This document shows positions 32,601 through 44,960 of a stretch of 64,000 nucleotides of DNA, piece by piece (within the stretch, counting starts at the first letter, position 1; every line of letters begins with the position of its first letter). The notes beneath the pieces were generated by a model. That model did not search any database. It saw only the letters and a program-made list of their open reading frames with translations, and had not been told where the DNA came from. This stretch comes from Gracilaria domingensis (lineage: Eukaryota > Rhodophyta > Florideophyceae > Gracilariales > Gracilariaceae). The position numbers and the translations under genes are program-made. The stretch is from NCBI GenBank assembly GCA_022539475.1, contig VCMS01000219.1, positions 1-64,000 on the forward strand, written 5' to 3'.

Positions 32601-34800
32601 TCGATTGGCTCCCGAGGTGATGCGTCTGGCTGCGCTGGTGACTTGCATGAGCAAGTATGACTGTCCTAGTCCCGGTGAGATAAAGTGATGCGCAATGGAT
32701 TTCCATCGGATGAAGAATTGGGACATCCATAAGACATCACTTTGATAACTTCTGCGCATCCAGAATATCCGACTGATATGGCGTGGTACCCCGTTAGATG
32801 CGTCTAATTGATGCCCTTTACATGTCCTTTGGATGTACAGAAACTATTCCGAAGATATTCATATGATGCACGAAGATATGTCCCATGGATGTCCGGAAAT
32901 TCGCTGTGCATCATTTGGACATCAAAAAATCCAATGGATATCTCTTCGTACATCGTATGCGTGTCAGACGGTTATCATTTGGATGTACTTCATGCATCAT
33001 CTGAGCATAATTTACGTCTATCATATGGACATCTTTAGGTTTCGTGATTCTAATATGGGTTATCTGAGGGATATCATCCGAACATCAATTCACCTCTCTA
33101 GGAGTAGTTTAGTCGTCCTCCACATCAAGAACCGACTGACTGGTTTTCCCTCTCTCCCTTTTCTTTGCTGCCGTGCCAATTGGTGTGGGGTCCTTCTGAG
33201 ATCGTGACCGAACGGTGTCGCCTAGTTCTTGTGCGTGACGGTCTATAGCGTCATTTTCGACCGAACGGTTAGTAGCTAAGTAGTTACGGAGCGGCGATGT
33301 GATAAATTTGGCTACATTATCGGCATACACAGCTTTCAACCTCTTGGTAGTAACGAAACCCCCACAATGAGAGGCTAGTGCCCGTAAGAAGCGAGTAAAT
33401 TCCAATTCGGTTTGTCCAGCGCGTTGGCGATACGCAAGCACTTCTGCGTACTCCTCTTGGAGTACTTCATCGGTTGCATAGGCTTCCAGAAGAAAGTTGT
33501 CCACCTGTGTGTATGTCATCAACCTTTCCCTTTGGTCTTCGTCCATCGACATGGTATTTCCCTGGAGGCGGCTTTGGAGTATAGATCCTGCTTGACCTCC
33601 TAGGTAGAATTGAAACAACTACATGGCTGCTGCTTCTAAGAAAACATTTTGGTCACGTGCGATCTTGAATTTTTGAAGAAAATCAATGATCGAAATGGGG
33701 TCATCCCCGCTGAAGCGAGTTTCCCCCAGTTTAAAAGACGAAGCTTCATCTGATGCTTCGGTATCTTCTGAGCTATCTCTTTGATATACCCGGCCTGTCT
33801 GTTTTCTAACCTGTAGGTACGATAATCAACCGCTTTGGTCAACAGGACCTTGAGAGGCGTAGGTACATCTAGTTCAGTTTCTTCGTTGGAAGTTGAGTCC
33901 GAATCGTTATACCTTTTGGTCTTACCCTCACCGGAGTCCTTCCCTTTCTTCACGCGAGTGTCCTTCATCTTGCGTCTAGAACCTTTACGGTCGTCGTCTT
34001 CTGACGAATCCGAATCGGTCTCCGAGGACAAAGAGCCAGATCCGACCGGTGACTCTTTCTCTCTTCCCTTTTAGTCTTTTTTTTCTTAACATGTGATTTA
34101 CGGTGGCCCTCGTCTTCTGAGCGCGAAGAGTCTTCATCACGGTCTCCCCCATTTGGTCCGGACGGAGCTACACCAGTAGGTTGGCGGAGGTATACGTACC
34201 TTGGGCCCTTCATACCAGGATCCTCTGACGCCTTCCCTATGAGGTCGATAAGTCCTTCACCAATTGGTTGAGTAGGAAGCTCGGGATGGAGAATAACAAG
34301 TGGTTTTGCTGTCGGTGGCGCACATGGGGGAGCCTGTTTCATGAGCTCGACCTCGGCCACCATCTCAGGTGGAAGCTTAGCTCCTTGCTGCTGCAGATTC
34401 AGCATTACGAATCGGTCTATGTGCCATCTTACCTCGTTCTAGAGGTAATGTGACATCACCACTGGTACATTGTACAAGACCTCTTAGGAAACTCGATCAA
34501 TTACCACTCGGGTGATCTTGTCCAAATCGCGGGCCAACTAGCACCTCCATTTAGTCTACCACTGGAGTTTTGACAAAAGAGGGCTCCGCCACAACAAGGC
34601 CTACTCTTTCGTCCAATTGGTCGGCCCGGGGAAAGGTCGAGGGGCCCTCAGCCTCTTGGTCTTTTTTTTTGTCTTTGGGTGGGCGTTCCTTCCGAATGAG
34701 GTTCTCCGGGGTGTGTAACACCGGATTAGACACTGAACCCCTTATGGGGTGACCACTTGGTTGAGCGCTGGGTGCCCGTTTCGGGTATCGCGCGCCCCTT
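29650..34800 (-). mobile_element. Ty3/gypsy LTR retrotransposon fossil (minus strand)
   Basis: Read from right to left: a capsid-protein (Gag)-like region with a Lys/Asp/Glu-rich linker (about 34.5-33.1 kb), a stretch with protease and early Pol remnants (32.4-31.2 kb), reverse-transcriptase remnants (about 31.2-30.3 kb), and a clear connection/RNase H part (30289-29700; VYWRFIKEFVKIAAPLNR, then LPYTLDANESDAQISCCL). A family-A MITE (32670-33102) has inserted just after the Gag-like region. No integrase and no LTR pair were recognised, so the copy is incomplete at its left side. Many breaks; old. Confidence 0.75.
32670..33102. repeat. MITE family A, copy 2 (about 433 bp, inverted), inside the gypsy fossil
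   Basis: Left end CCCGGTGAGATAAAGTGATG, right end (reverse complement) starting CCTAGAGAGGTGAATTGATG. TAG flanks both sides within a base of the ends, consistent with a 3-bp target duplication. The interior is similar throughout to 28213-28675 read in reverse complement. Confidence 0.72.
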
Positions 34801-35595
34801 TTCTCCGTCTAGCTAACTGGTGTCGGAGCAATTTGCTTCGTTAAGGGGAACAAAACCACTACGGTATCTCGTGACTTCCAAATTCTACCTTTCCGAAACC
34901 ACTTGTTAATTCAAAACAAGGTCGTGTGACCAAATTAAGTGGTATAGCCGAATGGTGCGAGATGTCAGTGGGGAGCACCCTGATGGGCTTGACCCTGCGG
35001 AGGTTGAAACACGTGACACCTAATAGATTGGCAGCACCCACTGCAGCCTACATTGCACGGTGACCTAGTACTGAATACGGATGCACTGATGTTCGACTGG
35101 AACCTATAATCCTTGAGGTCAGCAAAACTAATAAAGGACTACTAGAATTACCAATTTGTGACTCTAGAGCTAAACTGGTGTCACTTTAGCCTAGTTGGTG
35201 TTTTATTTTACCATTTAGTGTACGACGTTGGCGCTTCGGGGGTCTAGTATCAGTAGTCGCCCAGACCTGGGACATTTACAAGAAAAATAAAATCGTTTAA
35301 GCTTCGAATCCCCCAAATTAGTTGAAACCTTGCCCAATTGAAGGCCTTTCATATGACAGGTCATTGGCAAAATATGAGTACTCAATATGAATGCAATAAC
35401 GCATACCGCTGTAATCATTGACTAACATGAGTAGCTTCGTAGGATCCTTTTTTTGACCACAACTTGTGACAATATCAAAAAAGAAATTATTTAATTTTGA
35501 CCTTCTAGAATAGTGTAATCTGGGTTTCCGCCATCTCTGGGCTGGACGAATAAGCTTTTTGCCATCGCCCTGGCCGTTCGCGATCGGTTAAGTAA
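34801..35595. other. Right flank of the gypsy fossil; no gene
   Basis: Short ORFs only. It may include the worn 5' LTR of the minus-strand gypsy element, but no matching copy was seen on the other side. Confidence 0.3.
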
Positions 35596-35987
35596 CCCTC
35601 CTTATGAGAAAATTTTCAATTCTGTGAACGTAACATGAAGGAATTTGGATGTGCCGGAACCTCAAATTATACTCGTTAACCCTTCCACGCGACCTCCTCT
35701 TTGACAAGTGGCATATTATTTCAATCTTTTCAATTTTTGAGTTTAATTGGAGGGTGTAATATGGTTGTTCTCGTTGCACGTTATGCTTTCGTAAGTGTCA
35801 TGTATCACCAACACTTTCCTTCGGCACTTCTTCCATATTCTTATCGCCTTTCCTTTTGAATCCCTAGATGAGGACGTATGGCGCGATTTTATTGATACAT
35901 TTCATTACCAGGCGCGCTCCAATTTTTGAGAAAGCGTCCAATTAATATCCGCGCGTGCACCACAAACCCCAAAACTCTCTTATAGGG
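35596..35987. repeat. MITE family B, copy 2 (about 392 bp)
   Basis: Same orientation as 27316-27688 and similar end to end, with worn termini (CCCTCCTTATGAGAAAA at left, CTCTCTTATAGGG at right). It has about 20 extra bases near 35870-35900 relative to copy 1. Confidence 0.75.
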
Positions 35988-36068
35988 ACTTTTCTTGCTG
36001 GGCTATGTCACGGCCATGCCTCTTGAAGTCGCACCTCCACTTTCTTCCTGGCAATCTCCGCCGCCTTT

Positions 36069-36924
36069 TCAGCCGCTCTTTCGGATTTCGCTCTCTATCT
36101 TTCTTCGGTTTCCCGCTTTATCCTGTGGTCTTTGCGCCGCCACTATTGCGCGCTCCTCTCTCTGCACTTGATGCCCCTCGTTCTCCTCAATTCGAGCTTG
36201 TCGCCGTACCTCGCTCTGTAATGCGTTCTGCGTACGTTGCTTTTCTCTGTGCACGGTCTCCTCAGCCGGAGGAATGCGGCGTTCTCCCGCCTCTGTTGCC
36301 CGTGGCCTCTGCTCTGCTTCCGATGCCGCAAGAGCGTCTTCAAGTTTCTCCAGGTCTTTCAGAATACCCTTCGATGCTAATAACGCCCCCGCTCTTGTGA
36401 TAAGTGTACCGTTCTCCAGGATACGGCCGTCGGTGTTTAACATGTGACTCGAAATGGTGAAATCTTCTACTAGTTGCAAGCAAGTTGTGAATGCTTTGTT
36501 TTGGTTCACGTCTTCATCTTTGTTTGTCAAATCACAACCAGTTATCACATTCGGGTTCGGCCGTTTCGTACGCTGATAACAAACTCCGCACCGCACGAAG
36601 CTATTGGTAATGTTAGAATATCGCACTGCATACACGTTGCCACTACTAAGTGTATCGCACAGGGTGTAGATGTCGTTTCGTGTTGCGCTCATTTAACATG
36701 TTTCGAAACTTGTTCTTGAACGGTCTGAACACAGTGTAGTCGAGAACCTGTGCTCGGTGGCTCGTGTGAGCAGGGAGTCCTATAGCCACAGCGTTGTTGT
36801 CTTTCATTAGTTCTAAAGCCCCGGAAGTACAATGTGCTCTATAGCCATCCATTGTTACCAAGATGTGTTTGTATTTCTGACGCAGTTCGTTTCTTTCTTG
36901 AACAAACCACTCGACGTATTGCAC
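36069..36924 (-). pseudogene. pogo/Tigger-like (Tc1/mariner superfamily) DDE transposase fragment
   Basis: On the minus strand, 36924-36646 encodes HILVTMDGYRAHCTSGALEL, then LPAHTSHRAQVLDYTVFRPFKN. This is the second catalytic Asp block and the P-x-H-x-x-H..Q-x-LD..F-x-x-x-K block of DDE_1 transposases (pogo, Jerky, Tigger). A shifted frame from 36692 to 36069 continues with a Cys pair region (RCGVCYQR) and a long Glu/Arg-rich coiled-coil-like tail (ERRIPPAEETVHREKQRTQN). The N-terminal helix-turn-helix domains are missing and a frame change lies near 36670. It abuts, and probably interrupts, the left end of the copia fossil. Confidence 0.68.
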
Positions 36925-37029
36925 GAGTATGCTTGGAGCACTGCATCGATCAAATCAGGTTGTGATACATGTGTCCCTTTATGCGCTTTGGTGATCGTCC
37001 AGATCAGGAATCGGTCGGTGTTCCGAGAC

Positions 37030-40000
37030 GTTTGATTTTATAGTTCGTCAAAAGTAGTTGATATAGACTTTCAATGAGAGTTCGCTGCGATGCGAGGGCA
37101 AGGAACTCATCTATTGTGGTGCTGGCGAGTGTGTATTCCTTCTGTACTGCGCGAATGTATCGGCATGGGTCGTGCTCTGATGTTTGGAAGCTGAGTGCTG
37201 TAAGGAATTTCTGGAGGCCTTAATTATAGAAGTAGGCCGCTGGTGAGGAGCCGCACAGGCTTCCTACAAGCTGCTCGTAGACGCTGTCCTGTGTATGCTC
37301 ACCGTTGAACTTGAGCATTTGTTTGACATATATGGGCTTGTCATGCATGTATTTTTCATGTCGGTACGCTGATTTCATATCAAAATGTTCGATTGGAAGG
37401 TTGTGGGTGGCAGGGAGGGCTGGCAGCATCCGTTCTTTGGTGCGTTCAGCCGTGTAGGTGGTGGTGTTGCGAGGGTCGAAATGGAGGCCGGGTTTCATGA
37501 GATCTTCTTTCAAATTACATGTTCCATTGCGTTGCGCGACGTGTCCTTCGGCGGAACGCTTGTAGCGGTACAACATCATAAGTGTAATGTTCTGTTGGTG
37601 GGGCGGTCGAAAAGATTTCGGGACCCATTTGATACTATTGTGCTCTTTCAGGTTGTGAAGTTTCGCATCGTGGGCTTGCTGCCATGGTGCTGCATCGGGA
37701 TACTTTCGTGCCTGCTTGAGGTTGGTGGGTGGTAGCTTGTTGATGGTGATTGTGGGAGGTATGGGCTGTGTATGGGAGGCTCTGGTAGTGAATGAATGTG
37801 ATGTTGTTGCTGCAGGGTCGGTATGCTTGTGGTAAGGGCGAACGTCTGCGGCCCATATTGGTTGATATGTGTGTGTGCGCAAATTTAGAACGACGATGTG
37901 CGTGAAGAAGGTGGTATACATGTAACGCGCTCGGTCGGCTTTGGACTGTAGTTTTTTCTTGGGAGCATAGATCGGTATTGTAACTAATTATCCTTAATGG
38001 TCATTTGGCTGGTATGTCTACTGTCTGTATCTGGTGGAGGGGATCAAGTGCTTCCTCCATGCCTGTTTTGCACGAAAATATGATATATTGCTGTATCTTT
38101 CTCGCATCTAAGCCGTGCGCAGGTTTGGTTTACGCATGGTATTCGCACACAACAGACACAGTTCCAATCTCAAGAAAGTAAGTTCTTTTATTCCGTTACA
38201 TTTGCCATCATCAGACATGCATTCGGCACTCATAGCTCGACATAGTTTTGACTTGTATATGACATTGTGTTAAACCAGACATATCGTGCCCCATAAACCT
38301 CTATATCAGACATAAGGCGAACATGAACCACCCACATGTTCACCTGTGTGTTCGAATGTGAAGATGTGGATAAGTTTGAGTGTACTGTTGTATCACAGCT
38401 GTATGGAGATGACTGTGTTGTGTAATGATGTAGAAGGTTGTAATTGAATTGTACTTGAATATTTTATCACGTGCGGCATCTTCCGAGAAGGAATTGTCAA
38501 GTTTTGCTGTGTGGAGTAGCGAGCGAACTGAATTCATGATTTTCCGGTGTAGTCGTTCAGCTATTCCGTTTTCTTGGGGCTGATGCGGGATGCAGATGTG
38601 ATGCCGGAAGTGATGTTCGGCGTAGATCTTGGTCATGGTTTTCGAGGTATACTCTTTGGCGTTCTCTGTCCTTATGTTCATGAGAGGATGGTGGAGTGTG
38701 CTCTTGATGTGTCTGATTGTGTCCTTGATGGGCTTGGGTATCTCCTTGCGATCTCTGACGAAGTGTGCAATGACGAACTTGCTTATAGCGCATAATGTGA
38801 GGAGCATGTGGTTCTTGCCATGTGTGGATGTTGGTTTGATAGGCCCACATGTGTCGGAGCTTATAAACGTCCCGACGTCGTAATCATGTGTTCTGCGGCG
38901 ATGCGGTGCAGGATGTGTCTTGCGGTTGGTGCCCGAGCTGCAAGTGAGTAGAAGATCATCAAGGATATTGATCGGCATCCCATGTACTACTCTGCGTTTA
39001 GCGGTGAGCACGAGTTTGCTTGGGTGCGCGTGGTTTAACCTTAAATGATATCTGTGGGCTTGAAGTTAGATATTGGATAGTTTCTGTTGTGAAGCACTAT
39101 TAGGAAGGTTGTGAAGGTTTGAAATGGTGATGGTTGTTGTTCAACGTCTAGGGACTAGAGGACGGTAGAATTGCGGTGTTAATCTTAATGTTTTGGATGA
39201 AGTTCGTATTGTTGGCCTTCGTGAAGGCTATAGATGGCTGGTTTTTGTCTGTTGGGGTGTGCTTATGTGTAATATTGGTATGGTGCGAGCTGTTTGGGCT
39301 GTACTGGATTGGCCTTCGTCGGTTTGTATGCTATAGCCGTTTTGGTGCCAAGGTGCGGTGGTAATGATCTTGGGAGGTTTTCGTTTGTTTTCAATGATTT
39401 AGCCTTTATTGGCAGTGAGAACTACAAGACCGTAACGTTTGGCGATGTCATTGTCTGACAATAGAATGTGCCGAATAGATCGATTCTCCAAAGCGTGCGT
39501 TTTGACCGTCTTACTGCTGTGGATCGGTATTCGAATTGTTCAACTGCGGGTGCACTGGGTCTTCTGTTATGTGGCCGAGTGAATGTCGAGGAAGGTGGTA
39601 ATGGGGGCCATTTTAGGTGTTGGATGCGTGATGTGGGTGGGGTGAGCGCCACTGTTAAATATGAACGTACCGTTTGCCTCCGACTCTGTCTCAGATACAA
39701 CTTTGACTGCATTGTAGTTCTGGTGTTTGAAGGGTAGTATGGCGTGGAAGGGTGAAAACCAACGCCGTATTTATGACTTCCTACTTTGTTAGATTATGGG
39801 CATTGACTGACTACTCCGGCAAAACGAGTAGTCATTATCTAATTTATTGACTACTTTTTCGGCGGTCTGACTAGTAGATTTGGAGCTTTTGTGACTATTT
39901 GGCTATTCATTCCGCTATTTTGGTAGTCACAAATACGCCCTTGGTGTAAACGCTGCTGGTGGGGGATCGGGGTAGGGTGCATAGAAAAATTACGCTGAAT

Positions 40001-41520
40001 TTGCTTGGTGGTAGTTGCTTTAAGGTTTGATATTGCGGAATTTGGGAATCTTTAGATCTCGGCATTAGGCATCGGTGTGATTGCATCCTACTTCTTACGC
40101 TTTGTGGTAGCTACATTGCTACTGATAAGAAATTTGGCGTTGCTTAGAATTTGGACAAAGGAAGGGCTAACGCGTTGCATATTGAAGTGATCCGTACTCT
40201 TCAGTGAATCCATGGGACAGAGTGAATGCCAAAGCCTTGCTATGTGTGGGTTCATAGATGCTATTGAGTTTTTTTGAATAGTGATGTGAAGTTGTTAATA
40301 ATTTTTGGTCTGATAGCTGCGATTGTCGAAACAAAAGGTCCCGGTGTATCGTGTGTCGGTAGTCCTGTGATGAGAAAGTAAATTGTGACGTCTTTCTCTT
40401 TAATGGTCGGGTTCCGAGCTGTTACCATCTTTTTTCTGATCGTCATGTAAGCTTTCATCTATTAGTCGATTTCTGTCATCTTCGAACTGCACTATATAGC
40501 TTTTTGTCTTCAAGACTTTGATTTTCTTTGGTAGAGATGTTTTTATGTGCCATGATGCTTCGCACGAGGTCATGCGCGCTAGGCCTTATTGTAGGTCTAG
40601 AAGTAGAACGGTTATTCTGATTGGGACACCCAGAGAAACACTTTGATATCCGCTTGATATTCCTTCGATATGCTTTGGATATCAGAGTGATTTCTCGGAT
40701 ATCCATCTGATTTTCGAAGTTGGATATACGGTCGATGTACCTAGGATGCAAGACATTGCTCAAAATATCCATACCAATGATATTCGTCTGATTCCTGGAT
40801 GTCCGAATGATGTCCGAGCATTTCCAAGAGAAGGAACTTTGGTTTTCGAAATCATTCGTCATATCTACTGTTATATCTTTCAAAGTAGTTGATGCATGTC
40901 TCAAGGGCGTCAAAAGAGTATCATTTCGTACATCATCTGTCATATCTATGGGATGTCACAGGGATATCATGGATATACGTAAGATATCCAGATGATATCC
41001 GAAAGACATCCGGATTTCAAATCTATGGGGTATCATTCGAGCATCTGTATACTTCTCTGGGACACTGATGAGTATGGCACAAAGAACTTTGTTCTGCTTC
41101 TTGTTGAAAAGTGGGAACACCTGCGGTTCTACTGGAGGGCTGAGGTTGCTGGTAAGTTTTGGAAGTACGTCCACGTTTGCAGCGTATGCAATGAGTGAAA
41201 GAAACCAAGAAGCGTAGTGTGCTCTGCGTAGCTCTAGAATGGAGTGGTGTTTGTCTGTGTCCATGGTTGTCGCGGATGGGATTATTTGTGCGATGTGTTG
41301 AGTTGTTGTCTCTTGGTTTGTGGCGATCTGTGCTTGAATTGATTGCGTTATTTGAGGTCTTGCAGGAACGGGTCCTAACAAATGCGCCCAAGGTGGCGGA
41401 CGTTCCTAGTGGTGTGAGCGATTTTAAAGTTTGAGGTGGTTCGGGGAGGATTGGTTCGGACACGATGGTTAACGTGTGTACCCCATAACCTATGAACTGA
41501 GTGCACTGACTCGTCATCTT
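37030..41520 (-). mobile_element. Ty1/copia LTR retrotransposon fossil (minus strand)
   Basis: Read from right to left: a Gag-like region (41.5-40.26 kb), interrupted by a family-A MITE at 40629-41061; a worn stretch; the integrase region (39011-38340; HGMPI, DTCGPI, HQPQENGIAERLHRK); then reverse transcriptase (37921-37030; the KQARKYPDAAPWQQAHDAK linker, then LPIEHFDMKSAY and LVGSLCG). The order integrase before reverse transcriptase is diagnostic of copia. The RNase H end is missing where the pogo-like fragment begins. No LTR pair was recognised. Many breaks; old. Confidence 0.82.
40629..41061. repeat. MITE family A, copy 3 (433 bp), inside the copia fossil
   Basis: CCCAGAGAA at the left end and TTCTCTGGG at the right form a perfect 9-bp inverted repeat. 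ACA stands directly outside both ends, a clean 3-bp target duplication. The interior is rich in ATATCC/GGATAT like copies 1 and 2, but more diverged. Confidence 0.72.
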
Positions 41521-41727
41521 AACTGATCATCGTCGTTGTGTTTCTTAAATACTTATGTCTACTGTAAGGTTGTTTGACAGATTCAAAGAAATGTCCGAAC
41601 CAAGAGACTATGCGGCAGTGTGACAGTCTTGCCCGTACTTTCCGCTGATGGCCAACCTTGGCAACCTCTGGTTGAACTCTGGGAAACAGGAGGGCATTAC
41701 CGTTTCGTGAACGATATATTTTAGACA

Positions 41728-42066
41728 TTGAATGAATTTCTACCGCTACGTCACCTCTGTCGGAGATCAAATTTACGCGTAGATCAAATCATTTTCTTCG
41801 ATTCGGCGGTACAAGTTTTCAAAAAAACAAAGCATCTTTGCCGCAACGGAAAGTGTTTGCTTCTTCTAGACGGCTATGCTGGTCATCCGCAGCATCAAAC
41901 AATAAAGCTGATGAAGGATAGCAGAATCACTGTCGTAGCTCTTCTGTCCACCAGGAGTCATTTTTTTCTCCCACTTGATATCCATTTGTTTCTCTCTTAT
42001 CAATGTAGTCTTTCAAAAAGAAATACATCGTTTATACAGGACGCAGTCCGTTGTAGATATTTTTGA
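41728..42066 (+). pseudogene. Second pogo-like DDE transposase fragment
   Basis: About 110 codons with KCLLLLDGYAGHPQHQTIKLMK, then a worn T-R-S-H-F-F-L-P-LD block. These are the same two blocks as in the fragment at 36924-36646, in the opposite orientation. The rest of the protein is absent or unrecognisable. The two fragments sit on either side of the copia fossil and are too diverged to be one split copy by eye. Confidence 0.55.
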
Positions 42067-42620
42067 GATTTCTGAAACGATCAACATTGCTCTCTCTGGG
42101 TAGTTTCTGAACTAAAACGATAATATAAAGAGTTGGTTTCGTCCGGGAGAGAATTGGCGAGATGCGAAAGGTTATTCATGTTCTTGAAGTCGACAAGTCG
42201 GTGTTTCATGAAAAGAAACAGAGAGAAGACGAGGCTTCTCTGCTTGTACAGTTTTCATATTAGAAAGCTCTTGTTCTTTAGTCTATTAGAGTAATAATGC
42301 TGAATGATGAAGAAGCGCTTGTCTCTCAACGTAGCATAATTACGTTCTGACGACCAATTATATTTTACAAGCGTTTTTGAGGAGGTCAAATGGATTGATG
42401 TGCATCGAGTCTGAGTCTGCGGGTGCTCGTCGTCGGTTGGTTGAACTAGTTCCGCGACGTCAAACGTTGGGTGAAGTACCATAAGGAAGCAAGAGATATG
42501 AAACTGTTTATTCGAAGGCTGAGAGAAGATGCGCATGGACCGCAGTGACTACGAGATTGTTATGCGTGCAACTTATCGTACTGAGAGTGACGAAACATCA
42601 CTCCCGCCGTTGCGTAACCG
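42067..42620. other. Non-coding stretch
   Basis: Short ORFs only; nothing recognised. Confidence 0.35.
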
Positions 42621-42984
42621 CGACTGCAGATTCAGAGGTAAGCACAGTCACCACTCTCAGCACGGTAAGCACTCTCAGCAATGGTAAGCAACGGTAGGCC
42701 TTCTCAGCAAGGGTAAGCAACATTGCAGATTCAACAGTGAGCACAGTCAGCACTCACAGCACAGGAAACACTCTCAGCAATGGTAAAAGACGGTAAACAC
42801 TCTCAGCTACGATACCCAAGCAAGCTTAAGCACTCTAAAGACGATAAGCACTCTCAGAAATTGCAAGAAAACGGTAACCATTTTCACCAACAGTAAGCAC
42901 GGTCAGCACTCTCAGCATGGTAAGCACTCTCAGCAACCGTAAGCAACAGTGAGCCTTCGTAGCAACAGTAAGCATGGTTAGCAG
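42621..42984. repeat. Minisatellite of GGTAAGCACTCTCAGCA-like units
   Basis: More than a dozen degenerate copies of a 16-20 bp unit, CACTCTCAGCAxxGGTAAG, with a looser higher-order period of about 100 bp (units opening GCAGATTCA at about 42626 and 42725). Every unit contains a perfect 5'-splice-like GGTAAG and a 3'-splice-like CTCTCAG. Confidence 0.75.
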
Positions 42985-44960
42985 AACGGGCAATTAAAAG
43001 CGTAATCACAAAGCACTGGAACACAAGAAAGACAGAGAAATAATACGATTGTTGCGTTGAAACGTCTAGCTGTTCGAAAAAAAGTTTCCAGCAAATCTTA
43101 ATTGACTGAGAAAATTTTGTTTTTCTTAGATTCTTTTAAGATCGACCTGATAAAGATATAGTTGGGCTCCCGTCGTAAATAAAGTTTCTCGATCCTTTCA
43201 AAGAGCTCTTCGAAAGGCTTGGAATGGCTTTATATGCCGAAAAAAAAAATCTCCTAAGAGGCTAGTAACACAAAAAGTGTAGAACCTATTTGTTCGAGAT
43301 GGGTAGCGATTGAGAAACGTAAAACAAGCTTCAACGGTATGATAAATGCGACCAAAAGTTAGAATGGAGAATATAGATCTTTTATATAAGCAAGGTGGCA
43401 TTAGAGGTGACTTTTTGTCTGTCCTTCCTAACCACATACTATTTATTACACCATTACATAAACAAAAACACTTGCTGGTCAATTATTCTTTTTTTTTATA
43501 TTTAGTGAGTTGGGTTTTTTTTTTTTGTCTTGCATCTTGGCAACTTGGTGGTTTTGGCGTTTTCCGTTTTTTTGTCTACTTCTAGCTATTGATTTCAGTT
43601 ATTTATTTTCATTATTTGGAGTTTGTGTGTGGAGTTTGACACAGACTTTTGCGGAGTGAAATCGAGTTTGTGTCTGAAGTTTTGCACAAGCTTTAGCCGT
43701 TTATTTTAAATCTGTGTCTTGAGTTCGACTCAGATTTTAGCCGAATTAGTTTTGAGTCTTTGTCTGGAGCTGGCGTAGGCCTTACTGGTTTTTTTATTTG
43801 TAGCTTATTTTATTGTCCACATCTGCATATTATCATTAATTTAACTAGTACTACGTAGCACTTTTGTTGGGTTTGTCACCACCCGCGTCATTCTGTTTAA
43901 AAATGACGTCCAGACGTTGTGTGCAAACTTGCGGGAAACTCGCTTGGAGCGCCGTCGTGCTGCTGCAGCACGTGCTGTTTGTGATAGCGCTTTAGACGCC
44001 ATGAGGAACATGCAAAGGCTCAATAACATCACGGTTCAGGACGACGATTGCGCTTTGCGCACCAAAGGGGATATTGTGTGGGACCAGTGAAACCCAGGCT
44101 TTGTGTGGTGCGATTTGTGTTTTTGCGTGTTTGTATGATACTTAGGGGTTTGATGTTTACGCGTTTTTGCGTCGGTTTGAGATGGTCATCTTTGGCTAAT
44201 CTTGAGCCATTTTGCGTGTTTCACGTTACACGAAAGTAGCCTCATTTGAAAGCCCTTTATTCCTGCTCCTAGCTGTTGTAAACAGAACTGATATTGCGTA
44301 CCAGATCGGGGAGCTTTGAAAGAATCAATGGGAATCTTTCCGAGTTTCGGTGCACTGCGAGGGGTTTGCAGTAGAACTGTTACGGCTTTCCCCATTTTGA
44401 TATGAATTTTTAGACTACAGTTCTGAACCAACCCCTATCTTCTTATCCCGGGTTTCAACTGTGAACCATAGCAAGTATTGATGACAAACCATAACTACGA
44501 TGGTACCAGAGGGCTCCCAGTCTTGAAAGAAATGACTGATTTCACTCTGTGACGGTCTTTCATCACTTAGATTTCTGACTCAGTGGCGAGCAACTCGAGT
44601 GGGAACTCAGGCTTGTTCCGTACGAGCAGCAGCTCATTCACAAGAAATAATGTTAGCAGTATTATCAGTCACAATGGCGTGTCCCAAGGTGTATCTACAT
44701 AAATACGAAGTGTGCTAGGGGAAGCGGGCGCTTCGCACGAAGGAGAACTTTGCCATCGAAATTTTTCAAATGAAACTTGGAAGCATACCATGTTACAAAT
44801 AATGTTAAGGGAGAACACGAAAGACGTCAAACGTTTCTCTCGATGCACAGTATTATTCTTGCACACTGTATCCGAAATGCTTCGAACGTACCAAAGGTAC
44901 TTGTCGACGAAGAGGATTGCAGTAGTCCATGTGTTTTGTTCATATTGACAAAGCGAATTC
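42985..44960. other. AT-rich non-coding border between transposon region and gene island
   Basis: Long T tracts near 43485-43520, then a worn repeat around 43620-43790 with GAGTTTGTGTCTGxAGTTT spaced about 60 bp. No gene supported. A GTACC-AAA-GGTAC dyad lies at 44888-44900, just downstream of the lipase gene's stop. Confidence 0.45.

Noticed and set aside
27316-35987. Direct repeats at 27.3 and 35.6 kb as LTRs of the minus-strand gypsy element
   Set aside because: They have inverted terminal repeats rather than TG..CA ends, and unrelated DNA lies between the left copy and the gypsy sequence.
42621-42984. CRISPR-like array
   Set aside because: Units are degenerate and contiguous with no unique spacers of even length; this is a minisatellite in eukaryotic DNA.
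43620-43790. Regular tandem repeat with GTTTGTGTCTG
   Set aside because: Only a loose 60-bp periodicity with heavy divergence; listed as a note in the border region rather than a repeat.
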